Assembly: GCA_036245805.1 (NCBI GenBank)
Contig: BTRK01000005.1
Location: forward strand, 558,001 to 622,000
Length of the DNA: 64,000 bases
From: Pristionchus mayeri
Lineage: Eukaryota > Nematoda > Chromadorea > Rhabditida > Neodiplogasteridae
Reading direction: 5' to 3'
Shown here: positions 1 through 15,824 of the stretch, piece by piece
How the letters are laid out: each line of letters opens with the position of its first letter
Position numbering within the stretch: the first letter of the stretch is position 1
The notes under the pieces: generated by a model
Told to the model about the DNA's origin: nothing
The model's input: only the letters and a program-made list of their open reading frames with translations
The model's database searches: none
Translations under genes and position numbers: made by a program

Positions 1-1206
1 ATCTCATCGAATGCAAAATCGAGTCGTGACTGGCAGACGCTGAGTATGCCAACGCATCACAACCTCTGAGTTGCCATAACATGAATTCTAACCATGAACT
101 TTCCTCCAAATAAAGAAATGATAGTGATAATACTATGTTCTAACATATTTTCATAGCAAAAGCCTATTCATTAGCTCATCGAATGCGAAATCGAGTCGTG
201 ACTGGCAGACGCTGAGTATGCCAACGCATCACAACCTCTGAGTTGCCATAACATGAATTCTTACCATGAACTTTCCTCCAAATAAATAAAGGATAGTGAT
301 AATACTATGTTCTAACATATTTTCATAGCAAAAGCCTATTCATTATCTCATCGAATGCAAAATCGAATCGTGACTGGCAGACGCTGAGTATGCCCCCGCA
401 TCACAACCTCTGAGATGCCATAACATGAATTCTAACCATGAAATTTCCTCCAAATAAATAAAGGATAGTGATAATACTATGTTCTAACATATTTTCATAG
501 CAAAAGCCTATTCATTATCTCATCGAATGCGAAATCGAGTCGTGACTGGCAGACGCTGAGTATACCCACGCATCACAACCTCTGAGCTGCCATAACATGA
601 ATTCTAACCATGAACTTTCCTCCAAATAAATAAAGGATAGTGATAATACTATGTTCTAACATATTTTCATAGCAAAAGCCTATTCATTATCTCATCGAAT
701 GCAAAATCGAGTCGTGACTGGCAGACGCTGAGTATGCCCCCGCATCACAACCTCTGAGATGCCATAACATGAATTCTAACCATGAAATTTCCTCCAAATA
801 AATAAAGGATAGTGATAATACTATGTTCTAACATATTTTCATAGCAAAAGCCTATTCATTATCTCATCGAATGCGAAATCGAGTCGTGACTTGCAGACGC
901 TGAGTATGCCCACGCATCACAACCTATGAGTTGCCATAACATGAATTCTAACCATGAACTTTCCTCCAAATAAATAAAGGATAGTGATAATACTATGTTC
1001 TAACATATTTTCATAGCAAAAGCCTATTCATTATCTCATCGAATGCGAAATCGAGTCGTGACTGGCAGACGCTGAGTATACCCACGCATCACAACCTCTG
1101 AGCTGCCATAACATGAATTCTAACCATGAACTTTCCTCCAAATAAATAAAGGATAGTGATAATACTATGTTCTAACATATTTTCATAGCAAAAGCCTATT
1201 CATTAT

Positions 1207-4200
1207 CTCATCGAATGCAAAATCGAGTCGTGACTGGCAGACGCTGAGTATGCCCCCGCATCACAACCTCTGAGATGCCATAACATGAATTCTAACCATG
1301 AAATTTCCTCCAAATAAATAAAGGATAGTGATAATACTATGTTCTAACATATTTTCATAGCAAAAGCCTATTCATTATCTCATCGAATGCGAAATCGAGT
1401 CGTGACTTGCAGACGCTGAGTATGCCCACGCATCACAACCTATGAGTTGCCATAACATGAATTCTAACCATGAACTTTCCTCCAAATAAATAAAGGATAG
1501 TGATATTACTATGTTCTAACATATTTTCATAGCAAAAGCCTATTCATTAGCTCATCGAATGCGAAATCGAGTCGTGACTGGCAGACGCTGAGTATGCCAA
1601 CGCATCACAACCTCTGAGTTGCCATAACATGAATTCTTACCATGAACTTTCCTCCAAATAAATAAAGGATAGTGATAATACTATGTTCTAACATATTTTC
1701 ATAGCAAAAGCCTATTCATTAGCTCATCGAATGCGAAATCGAGTCGTGACTGGCAGACGCTGAGTATGCCAACGCATCACAACCTCTGAGTTGCCATAAC
1801 ATGAATTCTTACCATGAACTTTCCTCCAAATAAATAAAGGATAGTGATAATACTATGTTCTAACATATTTTCATAGCAAAAGCCTATTCATTATCTCATC
1901 GAATGCGAAATCGAGTCGTGACTTGCAGACGCTGAGTATGCCCACGCATCACAACCTATGAGTTGCCATAACATGAATTCTAACCATGAACTTTCCTCCA
2001 AATAAATAAAGGATAGTGATAATACTATGTTCTAACATATTTTCATAGCAAAAGCCTATTCATTAGCTCATCGAATGCGAAATCGAGTCGTGACTGGCAG
2101 ACGCTGAGTATGCCCCCGCATCACAACCTCTGAGATGCCATAACATGAATTCTAACCATGAAATTTCCTCCAAATAAATAAAGGATAGTGATAATACTAT
2201 GTTCTAACATATTTTCATAGCAAAAGCCTATTCATTATCTCATCGAATGCAAAATCGAGTCGTGACTGGCAGACGCTGAGTATGCCCCCGCATCACAACC
2301 TCTGAGATGCCATAACATGAATTCTAACCATGAAATTTCCTCCAAATAAATAAAGGATAGTGATAATACTATGTTCTAACATATTTTCATAGCAAAAGCC
2401 TATTCATTATCTCATCGAATGCGAAATCGAGTCGTGACTTGCAGACGCTGAGTATGCCCACGCATCACAACCTATGAGTTGCCATAACATGAATTCTAAC
2501 CATGAACTTTCCTCCAAATAAATAAAGGATAGTGATAATACTATGTTCTAACATATTTTCATAGCAAAAGCCTATTCATTAGCTCATCGAATGCGAAATC
2601 GAGTCGTGACTGGCAGACGCTGAGTATGCCAACGCATCACAACCTCTGAGTTGCCATAACATGAATTCTTACCATGAACTTTCCTCCAAATAAATAAAGG
2701 ATAGTGATAATACTATGTTCTAACATATTTTCATAGCAAAAGCCTATTCATTAGCTCATCGAATGCGAAATCGAGTCGTGACTGGCAGACGCTGAGTATG
2801 CCAACGCATCACAACCTCTGAGTTGCCATAACATGAATTCTTACCATGAACTTTCCTGCAAATAAATAAAGGATAGTGATAATACTATGTTCTAACATAT
2901 TTTCATAGCAAAAGCCTATTCATTATCTCATCGAATGCGAAATCGAGTCGTGACTTGCAGACGCTGAGTATGCCCACGCATCACAACCTATGAGTTGCCA
3001 TAACATGAATTCTAACCATGAACTTTCCTCCAAATAAATAAAGGATAGTGATAATACTATGTTCTAACATATTTTCATAGCAAAAGCCTATTCATTAGCT
3101 CATCGAATGCGAAATCGAGTCGTGACTGGCAGACGCTGAGTATGCCAACGCATCACAACCTCTGAGTTGCCATAACATGAATTCTTACCATGAACTTTCC
3201 TCCAAATAAATAAAGGATAGTGATAATACTATGTTCTAACATATTTTCATAGCAAAAGCCTATTCATTAGCTCATCGAATGCGAAATCGAGTCGTGACTG
3301 GCAGACGCTGAGTATGCCAACGCATCACAACCTCTGAGTTGCCATAACATGAATTCTTACCATGAACTTTCCTCCAAATAAATAAAGGATAGTGATAATA
3401 CTATGTTCTAACATATTTTCATAGCAAAAGCCTATTCATTATCTCATCGAATGCAAAATCGAGTCGTGACTGGCAGACGCTGAGTATGCCCACGCATCAC
3501 AACCTCTGAGATGCCATAACATGAATTCTAACCATGAACTTTCCTCCAAATAAATAAAGGATAGTGATAATACTATGTTCTAACATATTTTCATAGCAAA
3601 AGCCTATTCATTATCTCATCGAATGCAAAATCGAGTCGTGACTGGCAGACGCTGAGTATGCCCACGCATCACAACCTCTGAGATGCCATAACATGAATTC
3701 TTACCATGAACTTTCCTCCAAATAAATAAAGGATAGTGATAATACTATGTTCTAACATATTTTCATAGCAAAAGCCTATTCATTAGCTCATCGAATGCGA
3801 AATCGAGTCGTGACTGGCAGACGCTGAGTATGCCAACGCATCACAACCTCTGAGTTGCCATAACATGAATTCTTACCATGAACTTTCCTCCAAATAAATA
3901 AAGGATAGTGATAATACTATGTTCTAACATATTTTCATAGCAAAAGCCTATTCATTAGCTCATCGAATGCGAAATCGAGTCGTGACTGGCAGACGCTGAG
4001 TATGCCAACGCATCACAACCTCTGAGTTGCCATAACATGAATTCTTACCATGAACTTTCCTCCAAATAAATAAAGGATAGTGATAATACTATGTTCTAAC
4101 ATATTTTCATAGCAAAAGCCTATTCATTATCTCATCGAATGCAAAATCGAGTCGTGACTGGCAGACGCTGAGTATGCCCACGCATCACAACCTCTGAGAT

Positions 4201-4302
4201 GCCATAACATGAATTCTAACCATGAACTTTCCTCCAAATAAATAAAGGATAGTGATAATACTATGTTCTAACATATTTTCATAGCAAAAGCCTATTCATT
4301 AT
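1207..4302. repeat. 18-monomer satellite block repeated at 10839-13934
   Basis: The order of monomer types from 1207 to 4302 matches the order from 10839 to 13934, an offset of 9632 bp (56 monomers). This includes the runs with acttgcag/tatgagttgcc variants and the paired gcccacgc/gagatgcc monomers. Private changes (for example gtcatggctgg near 12750) mark the copies as separate. It appears to be a long-range duplication inside the array, by eye, not by alignment. Confidence 0.7.
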
Positions 4303-7054
4303 CTCATCGAATGCCAAATCGAGTCGTGACTGGCAGACGCTGAGTATGCCCACGCATAAAAACCTCTGAGATGCCATAACATGAATTCTAACCATGAACT
4401 TTCCTCCAAATAAATAAAGGATAGTGATAATACTATGTTCTAACATATTTTCATAGCAAAAGCCTATTCATTATCTCATCGAATGCAAAATCGAGTCGTG
4501 ACTGGCAGACGCTGAGTATGCCAACGCATCACAACCTCTGAGTTGCCATAACATGAATTCTAACCATGAACTTTCCTCCAAATAAAGAAATGATAGTGAT
4601 AATACTATGTTCTAACATATTTTCATAGCAAAAGCCTATTCATTAGCTCATCGAATGCGAAATCGAGTCGTGACTGGCAGACGCTGAGTATGCCCCCGCA
4701 TCACAACCTCTGAGATGCCATAACATGAATTCTAACCATGAAATTTCCTCCAAATAAATAAAGGATAGTGATAATACTATGTTCTAACATATTTTCATAG
4801 CAAAAGCCTATTCATTAGCTCATCGAATGCGAAATCGAGTCGTGACTGGCAGACGCTGAGTATGCCAACGCATCACAACCTCTGAGTTGCCATAACATGA
4901 ATTCTTACCATGAACTTTCCTCCAAATAAATAAAGGATAGTGATAATACTATGTTCTAACATATTTTCATAGCAAAAGCCTATTCATTAGCTCATCGAAT
5001 GCGAAATCGAGTCGTGACTGGCAGACGCTGAGTATGCCAACGCATCACAACCTCTGAGTTGCCATAACATGAATTCTTACCATGAACTTTCCTCCAAATA
5101 AATAAAGGATAGTGATAATACTATGTTCTAACATATTCTCATAGCAAAAGCCTATTCATTATCTCATCGAATGCAAAATCGAGTCGTGACTGGCAGACGC
5201 TGAGTATGCCCACGCATCACAACCTCTGAGATGCCATAACATGAATTCTAACCATGAACTTTCCTCCAAATAAATAAAGGATAGTGATAATACTATGTTC
5301 TAACATATTTTCATAGCAAAAGCCTATTCATTATCTCATCGAATGCAAAATCGAGTCGTGACTGGCAGACGCTGAGTATGCCCACGCATCACAACCTCTG
5401 AGATGCCATAACATGAATTCTTACCATGAACTTTCCTCCAAATAAATAAAGGATAGTGATAATACTATGTTCTAACATATTTTCATAGCAAAAGCCTATT
5501 CATTAGCTCATCGAATGCGAAATCGAGTCGTGACTGGCAGACGCTGAGTATGCCAACGCATCACAACCTCTGAGTTGCCATAACATGAATTCTTACCATG
5601 AACTTTCCTCCAAATAAATAAAGGATAGTGATAATACTATGTTCTAACATATTTTCATAGCAAAAGCCTATTCATTATCTCATCGAATGCAAAATCGAGT
5701 CGTGACTGGCAGACGCTGAGTATGCCCACGCATCACAACCTCTGAGATGCCATAACATGAATTCTAACCATGAACTTTCCTCCAAATAAATAAAGGATAG
5801 TGATAATACTATGTTCTAACATATTTTCATAGCAAAAGCCTATTCATTATCTCATCGAATGCCAAATCGAGTCGTGACTGGCAGACGCTGAGTATGCCCA
5901 CGCATAAAAACCTCTGAGATGCCATAACATGAATTCTAACCATGAACTTTCCTCCAAATAAATAAAGGATAGTGATAATACTATGTTCTAACATATTTTC
6001 ATAGCAAAAGCCTATTCATTATCTCATCGAATGCAAAATCGAGTCGTGACTGGCAGACGCTGAGTATGCCAACGCATCACAACCTCTGAGTTGCCATAAC
6101 ATGAATTCTAACCATGAACTTTCCTCCAAATAAAGAAATGATAGTGATAATACTATGTTCTAACATATTTTCATAGCAAAAGCCTATTCATTAGCTCATC
6201 GAATGCGAAATCGAGTCGTGACTGGCAGACGCTGAGTATGCCCCCGCATCACAACCTCTGAGATGCCATAACATGAATTCTAACCATGAAATTTCCTCCA
6301 AATAAATAAAGGATAGTGATAATACTATGTTCTAACATATTTTCATAGCAAAAGCCTATTCATTAGCTCATCGAATGCGAAATCGAGTCGTGACTGGCAG
6401 ACGCTGAGTATGCCAACGCATCACAACCTCTGAGTTGCCATAACATGAATTCTTACCATGAACTTTCCTCCAAATAAATAAAGGATAGTGATAATACTAT
6501 GTTCTAACATATTTTCATAGCAAAAGCCTATTCATTAGCTCATCGAATGCGAAATCGAGTCGTGACTGGCAGACGCTGAGTATGCCAACGCATCACAACC
6601 TCTGAGTTGCCATAACATGAATTCTTACCATGAACTTTCCTCCAAATAAATAAAGGATAGTGATAATACTATGTTCTAACATATTTTCATAGCAAAAGCC
6701 TATTCATTATCTCATCGAATGCAAAATCGAGTCGTGACTGGCAGACGCTGAGTATGCCCACGCATCACAACCTCTGAGATGCCATAACATGAATTCTAAC
6801 CATGAACTTTCCTCCAAATAAATAAAGGATAGTGATAATACTATGTTCTAACATATTTTCATAGCAAAAGCCTATTCATTATCTCATCGAATGCCAAATC
6901 GAGTCGTGACTGGCAGACGCTGAGTATGCCCACGCATAAAAACCTCTGAGATGCCATAACATGAATTCTAACCATGAACTTTCCTCCAAATAAATAAAGG
7001 ATAGTGATAATACTATGTTCTAACATATTTTCATAGCAAAAGCCTATTCATTAT
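4131..7054. repeat. 6-monomer higher-order repeat (1032 bp) in the satellite
   Basis: A six-monomer order starting with gcaaaatc/gcccacgc and then gccaaatc/cgcataaaaacc occurs at 4131 and 5679 and begins again at 6711 (5679 to 6711 is 1032 bp). The 4131 and 5679 copies are separated by three additional monomers. A different 1032-bp six-monomer repeat carrying gcgtaatc and cggatc lies at 15825-17888. Confidence 0.7.
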
Positions 7055-10000
7055 CTCATCGAATGCAAAATCGAGTCGTGACTGGCAGACGCTGAGTATG
7101 CCAACGCATCACAACCTCTGAGTTGCCATAACATGAATTCTAACCATGAACTTTCCTCCAAATAAAGAAATGATAGTGATAATACTATGTTCTAACATAT
7201 TTTCATAGCAAAAGCCTATTCATTAGCTCATCGAATGCGAAATCGAGTCGTGACTGGCAGACGCTGAGTATGCCCCCGCATCACAACCTCTGAGATGCCA
7301 TAACATGAATTCTAACCATGAAATTTCCTCCAAATAAATAAAGGATAGTGATAATACTATGTTCTAACATATTTTCATAGCAAAAGCCTATTCATTAGCT
7401 CATCGAATGCGAAATCGAGTCGTGACTGGCAGACGCTGAGTATGCCAACGCATCACAACCTCTGAGTTGCCATAACATGAATTCTTACCATGAACTTTCC
7501 TCCAAATAAATAAAGGATAGTGATAATACTATGTTCTAACATATTTTCATAGCAAAAGCCTATTCATTAGCTCATCGAATGCAAAATCGAGTCGTGACTG
7601 GCAGACGCTGAGTATGCCAACGCATCACAACCTCTGAGTTGCCATAACATGAATTCTAACCATGAACTTTATTCCAAATAAAGAAATGATAGTGATAATA
7701 CTATGTTCTAACATATTTTCATAGCAAAAGCCTATTCATTAGCTCATCGAATGCGAAATCGAGTCGTGACTGGCAGACGCTGAGTATGCCAACGCATCAC
7801 AACCTCTGAGTTGCCATAACATGAATTCTTACCATGAACTTTCCTCCAAATAAATAAAGGATAGTGATAATACTATGTTCTAACATATTTTCATAGCAAA
7901 AGCCTATTCATTATCTCATCGAATGCAAAATCGAGTCGTGACTGGCAGACGCTGAGTATGCCCCCGCATCACAACCTCTGAGCTGCCATAACATGAATTC
8001 TAACCATGAACTTTCCTCCAAATAAAGAAATGATAGTGATAATACTATGTTCTAACATATTTTCATAGCAAAAGCCTATTCATTATCTCATCGAATGCGA
8101 AATCGAGTCGTGACTGGCAGACGCTGAGTATACCCACGCATCACAACCTCTGAGCTGCCATAACATGAATTCTAACCATGAACTTTCCTCCAAATAAATA
8201 AAGGATAGTGATAATACTATGTTCTAACATATTTTCATAGCAAAAGCCTATTCATTATCTCATCGAATGCAAAATCGAGTCGTGACTGGCAGACGCTGAG
8301 TATGCCAACGCATCACAACCTCTGAGTTGCCATAACATGAATTCTTACCATGAACTTTCCTCCAAATAAATAAAGGATAGTGATAATACTATGTTCTAAC
8401 ATATTTTCATAGCAAAAGCCTATTCATTATCTCATCGAATGCAAAATCGAGTCGTGACTGGCAGACGCTGAGTATGCCCCCGCATCACAACCTCTGAGAT
8501 GCCATAACATGAATTCTAACCATGAAATTTCCTCCAAATAAATAAAGGATAGTGATAATACTATGTTCTAACATATTTTCATAGCAAAAGCCTATTCATT
8601 ATCTCATCGAATGCGAAATCGAGTCGTGACTTGCAGACGCTGAGTATGCCCACGCATCACAACCTATGAGTTGCCATAACATGAATTCTAACCATGAACT
8701 TTCCTCCAAATAAATAAAGGATAGTGATAATACTATGTTCTAACATATTTTCATAGCAAAAGCCTATTCATTAGCTCATCGAATGCGAAATCGAGTCGTG
8801 ACTGGCAGACGCTGAGTATGCCAACGCATCACAACCTCTGAGTTGCCATAACATGAATTCTTACCATGAACTTTCCTCCAAATAAATAAAGGATAGTGAT
8901 AATACTATGTTCTAACATATTTTCATAGCAAAAGCCTATTCATTAGCTCATCGAATGCGAAATCGAGTCGTGACTGGCAGACGCTGAGTATGCCAACGCA
9001 TCACAACCTCTGAGTTGCCATAACATGAATTCTTACCATGAACTTTCCTCCAAATAAATAAAGGATAGTGATAATACTATGTTCTAACATATTTTCATAG
9101 CAAAAGCCTATTCATTATCTCATCGAATGCAAAATCGAGTCGTGACTGGCAGACGCTGAGTATGCCCACGCATCACAACCTCTGAGATGCCATAACATGA
9201 ATTCTAACCATGAACTTTCCTCCAAATAAATAAAGGATAGTGATAATACTATGTTCTAACATATTTTCATAGCAAAAGCCTATTCATTATCTCATCGAAT
9301 GCCAAATCGAGTCGTGACTGGCAGACGCTGAGTATGCCCACGCATAAAAACCTCTGAGATGCCATAACATGAATTCTAACCATGAACTTTCCTCCAAATA
9401 AATAAAGGATAGTGATAATACTATGTTCTAACATATTTTCATAGCAAAAGCCTATTCATTATCTCATCGAATGCAAAATCGAGTCGTGACTGGCAGACGC
9501 TGAGTATGCCAACGCATCACAACCTCTGAGTTGCCATAACATGAATTCTAACCATGAACTTTCCTCCAAATAAAGAAATGATAGTGATAATACTATGTTC
9601 TAACATATTTTCATAGCAAAAGCCTATTCATTAGCTCATCGAATGCGAAATCGAGTCGTGACTGGCAGACGCTGAGTATGCCCCCGCATCACAACCTCTG
9701 AGATGCCATAACATGAATTCTAACCATGAAATTTCCTCCAAATAAATAAAGGATAGTGATAATACTATGTTCTAACATATTTTCATAGCAAAAGCCTATT
9801 CATTAGCTCATCGAATGCGAAATCGAGTCGTGACTGGCAGACGCTGAGTATGCCAACGCATCACAACCTCTGAGTTGCCATAACATGAATTCTTACCATG
9901 AACTTTCCTCCAAATAAATAAAGGATAGTGATAATACTATGTTCTAACATATTTTCATAGCAAAAGCCTATTCATTAGCTCATCGAATGCAAAATCGAGT

Positions 10001-11526
10001 CGTGACTGGCAGACGCTGAGTATGCCAACGCATCACAACCTCTGAGTTGCCATAACATGAATTCTAACCATGAACTTTCCTCCAAATAAAGAAATGATAG
10101 TGATAATACTATGTTCTAACATATTTTCATAGCAAAAGCCTATTCATTAGCTCATCGAATGCGAAATCGAGTCGTGACTGGCAGACGCTGAGTATGCCAA
10201 CGCATCACAACCTCTGAGTTGCCATAACATGAATTCTTACCATGAACTTTCCTCCAAATAAATAAAGGATAGTGATAATACTATGTTCTAACATATTTTC
10301 ATAGCAAAAGCCTATTCATTATCTCATCGAATGCAAAATCGAGTCGTGACTGGCAGACGCTGAGTATGCCCCCGCATCACAACCTCTGAGCTGCCATAAC
10401 ATGAATTCTAACCATGAACTTTCCTCCAAATAAAGAAATGATAGTGATAATACTATGTTCTAACATATTTTCATAGCAAAAGCCTATTCATTATCTCATC
10501 GAATGCGAAATCGAGTCGTGACTGGCAGACGCTGAGTATACCCACGCATCACAACCTCTGAGCTGCCATAACATGAATTCTAACCATGAACTTTCCTCCA
10601 AATAAATAAAGGATAGTGATAATACTATGTTCTAACATATTTTCATAGCAAAAGCCTATTCATTATCTCATCGAATGCAAAATCGAGTCGTGACTGGCAG
10701 ACGCTGAGTATGCCAACGCATCACAACCTCTGAGTTGCCATAACATGAATTCTTACCATGAACTTTCCTCCAAATAAATAAAGGATAGTGATAATACTAT
10801 GTTCTAACATATTTTCATAGCAAAAGCCTATTCATTATCTCATCGAATGCAAAATCGAGTCGTGACTGGCAGACGCTGAGTATGCCCCCGCATCACAACC
10901 TCTGAGATGCCATAACATGAATTCTAACCATGAAATTTCCTCCAAATAAATAAAGGATAGTGATAATACTATGTTCTAACATATTTTCATAGCAAAAGCC
11001 TATTCATTATCTCATCGAATGCGAAATCGAGTCGTGACTTGCAGACGCTGAGTATGCCCACGCATCACAACCTATGAGTTGCCATAACATGAATTCTAAC
11101 CATGAACTTTCCTCCAAATAAATAAAGGATAGTGATAATACTATGTTCTAACATATTTTCATAGCAAAAGCCTATTCATTAGCTCATCGAATGCGAAATC
11201 GAGTCGTGACTGGCAGACGCTGAGTATGCCAACGCATCACAACCTCTGAGTTGCCATAACATGAATTCTTACCATGAACTTTCCTCCAAATAAATAAAGG
11301 ATAGTGATAATACTATGTTCTAACATATTTTCATAGCAAAAGCCTATTCATTAGCTCATCGAATGCGAAATCGAGTCGTGACTGGCAGACGCTGAGTATG
11401 CCAACGCATCACAACCTCTGAGTTGCCATAACATGAATTCTTACCATGAACTTTCCTCCAAATAAATAAAGGATAGTGATAATACTATGTTCTAACATAT
11501 TTTCATAGCAAAAGCCTATTCATTAT
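6711..11526. repeat. 14-monomer higher-order repeat, two tandem copies (2408 bp each)
   Basis: The order of monomer variants in 6711-9118 is repeated in 9119-11526. Landmarks recurring exactly 2408 bp apart include the rare cgcataaaaacc variant (6931-6940 region and 9339-9348), the aaagaaatg monomers, the gcccccgc/gagctgcc monomer (7915 and 10323) and the tacccacgc/gagctgcc monomer (8087 and 10495). Few private differences were seen, for example attcc for cctcc near 7670. Confidence 0.85.
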
Positions 11527-14500
11527 CTCATCGAATGCGAAATCGAGTCGTGACTTGCAGACGCTGAGTATGCCCACGCATCACAACCTATGAGTTGCCA
11601 TAACATGAATTCTAACCATGAACTTTCCTCCAAATAAATAAAGGATAGTGATAATACTATGTTCTAACATATTTTCATAGCAAAAGCCTATTCATTAGCT
11701 CATCGAATGCGAAATCGAGTCGTGACTGGCAGACGCTGAGTATGCCCCCGCATCACAACCTCTGAGATGCCATAACATGAATTCTAACCATGAAATTTCC
11801 TCCAAATAAATAAAGGATAGTGATAATACTATGTTCTAACATATTTTCATAGCAAAAGCCTATTCATTATCTCATCGAATGCAAAATCGAGTCGTGACTG
11901 GCAGACGCTGAGTATGCCCCCGCATCACAACCTCTGAGATGCCATAACATGAATTCTAACCATGAAATTTCCTCCAAATAAATAAAGGATAGTGATAATA
12001 CTATGTTCTAACATATTTTCATAGCAAAAGCCTATTCATTATCTCATCGAATGCGAAATCGAGTCGTGACTTGCAGACGCTGAGTATGCCCACGCATCAC
12101 AACCTATGAGTTGCCATAACATGAATTCTAACCATGAACTTTCCTCCAAATAAATAAAGGATAGTGATAATACTATGTTCTAACATATTTTCATAGCAAA
12201 AGCCTATTCATTAGCTCATCGAATGCGAAATCGAGTCGTGACTGGCAGACGCTGAGTATGCCAACGCATCACAACCTCTGAGTTGCCATAACATGAATTC
12301 TTACCATGAACTTTCCTCCAAATAAATAAAGGATAGTGATAATACTATGTTCTAACATATTTTCATAGCAAAAGCCTATTCATTAGCTCATCGAATGCGA
12401 AATCGAGTCGTGACTGGCAGACGCTGAGTATGCCAACGCATCACAACCTCTGAGTTGCCATAACATGAATTCTTACCATGAACTTTCCTCCAAATAAATA
12501 AAGGATAGTGATAATACTATGTTCTAACATATTTTCATAGCAAAAGCCTATTCATTATCTCATCGAATGCGAAATCGAGTCGTGACTTGCAGACGCTGAG
12601 TATGCCCACGCATCACAACCTATGAGTTGCCATAACATGAATTCTAACCATGAACTTTCCTCCAAATAAATAAAGGATAGTGATAATACTATGTTCTAAC
12701 ATATTTTCATAGCAAAAGCCTATTCATTAGCTCATCGAATGCGAAATCGAGTCATGGCTGGCAGACGCTGAGTATGCCAACGCATCACAACCTCTGAGTT
12801 GCCATAACATGAATTCTTACCATGAACTTTCCTCCAAATAAATAAAGGATAGTGATAATACTATGTTCTAACATATTTTCATAGCAAAAGCCTATTCATT
12901 AGCTCATCGAATGCGAAATCGAGTCGTGACTGGCAGACGCTGAGTATGCCAACGCATCACAACCTCTGAGTTGCCATAACATGAATTCTTACCATGAACT
13001 TTCCTCCAAATAAATAAAGGATAGTGATAATACTATGTTCTAACATATTTTCATAGCAAAAGCCTATTCATTATCTCATCGAATGCAAAATCGAGTCGTG
13101 ACTGGCAGACGCTGAGTATGCCCACGCATCACAACCTCTGAGATGCCATAACATGAATTCTAACCATGAACTTTCCTCCAAATAAATAAAGGATAGTGAT
13201 AATACTATGTTCTAACATATTTTCATAGCAAAAGCCTATTCATTATCTCATCGAATGCAAAATCGAGTCGTGACTGGCAGACGCTGAGTATGCCCACGCA
13301 TCACAACCTCTGAGATGCCATAACATGAATTCTTACCATGAACTTTCCTCCAAATAAATAAAGGATAGTGATAATACTATGTTCTAACATATTTTCATAG
13401 CAAAAGCCTATTCATTAGCTCATCGAATGCGAAATCGAGTCGTGACTGGCAGACGCTGAGTATGCCAACGCATCACAACCTCTGAGTTGCCATAACATGA
13501 ATTCTTACCATGAACTTTCCTCCAAATAAATAAAGGATAGTGATAATACTATGTTCTAACATATTTTCATAGCAAAAGCCTATTCATTAGCTCATCGAAT
13601 GCGAAATCGAGTCGTGACTGGCAGACGCTGAGTATGCCAACGCATCACAACCTCTGAGTTGCCATAACATGAATTCTTACCATGAACTTTCCTCCAAATA
13701 AATAAAGGATAGTGATAATACTATGTTCTAACATATTTTCATAGCAAAAGCCTATTCATTATCTCATCGAATGCAAAATCGAGTCGTGACTGGCAGACGC
13801 TGAGTATGCCCACGCATCACAACCTCTGAGATGCCATAACATGAATTCTAACCATGAACTTTCCTCCAAATAAATAAAGGATAGTGATAATACTATGTTC
13901 TAACATATTTTCATAGCAAAAGCCTATTCATTATCTCATCGAATGCCAAATCGAGTCGTGACTGGCAGACGCTGAGTATGCCCACGCATCACAACCTCTG
14001 AGATGCCATAACATGAATTCTAACCATGAACTTTCCTCCAAATAAATAAAGGATAGTGATAATACTATGTTCTAACATATTTTCATAGCAAAAGCCTATT
14101 CATTATCTCATCGAATGCCAAATCGAGTCGTGACTGGCAGACGCTGAGTATGCCCACGCATAAAAACCTCTGAGATGCCATAACATGAATTCTAACCATG
14201 AACTTTCCTCCAAATAAATAAAGGATAGTGATAATACTATGTTCTAACATATTTTCATAGCAAAAGCCTATTCATTATCTCATCGAATGCAAAATCGAGT
14301 CGTGACTGGCAGACGCTGAGTATGCCAACGCATCACAACCTCTGAGTTGCCATAACATGAATTCTAACCATGAACTTTCCTCCAAATAAAGAAATGATAG
14401 TGATAATACTATGTTCTAACATATTTTCATAGCAAAAGCCTATTCATTAGCTCATCGAATGCGAAATCGAGTCGTGACTGGCAGACGCTGAGTATGCCCC

Positions 14501-15824
14501 CGCATCACAACCTCTGAGATGCCATAACATGAATTCTAACCATGAAATTTCCTCCAAATAAATAAAGGATAGTGATAATACTATGTTCTAACATATTTTC
14601 ATAGCAAAAGCCTATTCATTATCTCATCGAATGCCAAATCGAGTCGTGACTGGCAGACGCTGAGTATGCCCACGCATCACAACCTCTGAGATGCCATAAC
14701 ATGAATTCTAACCATGAACTTTCCTCCAAATAAATAAAGGATAGTGATAATACTATGTTCTAACATATTTTCATAGCAAAAGCCTATTCATTATCTCATC
14801 GAATGCCAAATCGAGTCGTGACTGGCAGACGCTGAGTATGCCCACGCATAAAAACCTCTGAGATGCCATAACATGAATTCTAACCATGAACTTTCCTCCA
14901 AATAAATAAAGGATAGTGATAATACTATGTTCTAACATATTTTCATAGCAAAAGCCTATTCATTATCTCATCGAATGCAAAATCGAGTCGTGACTGGCAG
15001 ACGCTGAGTATGCCAACGCATCACAACCTCTGAGTTGCCATAACATGAATTCTAACCATGAACTTTCCTCCAAATAAAGAAATGATAGTGATAATACTAT
15101 GTTCTAACATATTTTCATAGCAAAAGCCTATTCATTAGCTCATCGAATGCGAAATCGAGTCGTGACTGGCAGACGCTGAGTATGCCCCCGCATCACAACC
15201 TCTGAGATGCCATAACATGAATTCTAACCATGAAATTTCCTCCAAATAAATAAAGGATAGTGATAATACTATGTTCTAACATATTTTCATAGCAAAAGCC
15301 TATTCATTAGCTCATCGAATGCGAAATCGAGTCGTGACTGGCAGACGCTGAGTATGCCAACGCATCACAACCTCTGAGTTGCCATAACATGAATTCTTAC
15401 CATGAACTTTCCTCCAAATAAATAAAGGATAGTGATAATACTATGTTCTAACATATTTTCATAGCAAAAGCCTATTCATTATCTCATCGAATGCAAAATC
15501 GAGTCGTGACTGGCAGACGCTGAGTATGCCAACGCATCACAACCTCTGAGTTGCCATAACATGAATTCTAACCATGAACTTTCCTCCAAATAAAGAAATG
15601 ATAGTGATAATACTATGTTCTAACATATTTTCATAGCAAAAGCCTATTCATTAGCTCATCGAATGCGAAATCGAGTCGTGACTGGCAGACGCTGAGTATG
15701 CCAACGCATCACAACCTCTGAGTTGCCATAACATGAATTCTTACCATGAACTTTCCTCCAAATAAATAAAGGATAGTGATAATACTATGTTCTAACATAT
15801 TTTCATAGCAAAAGCCTATTCATT

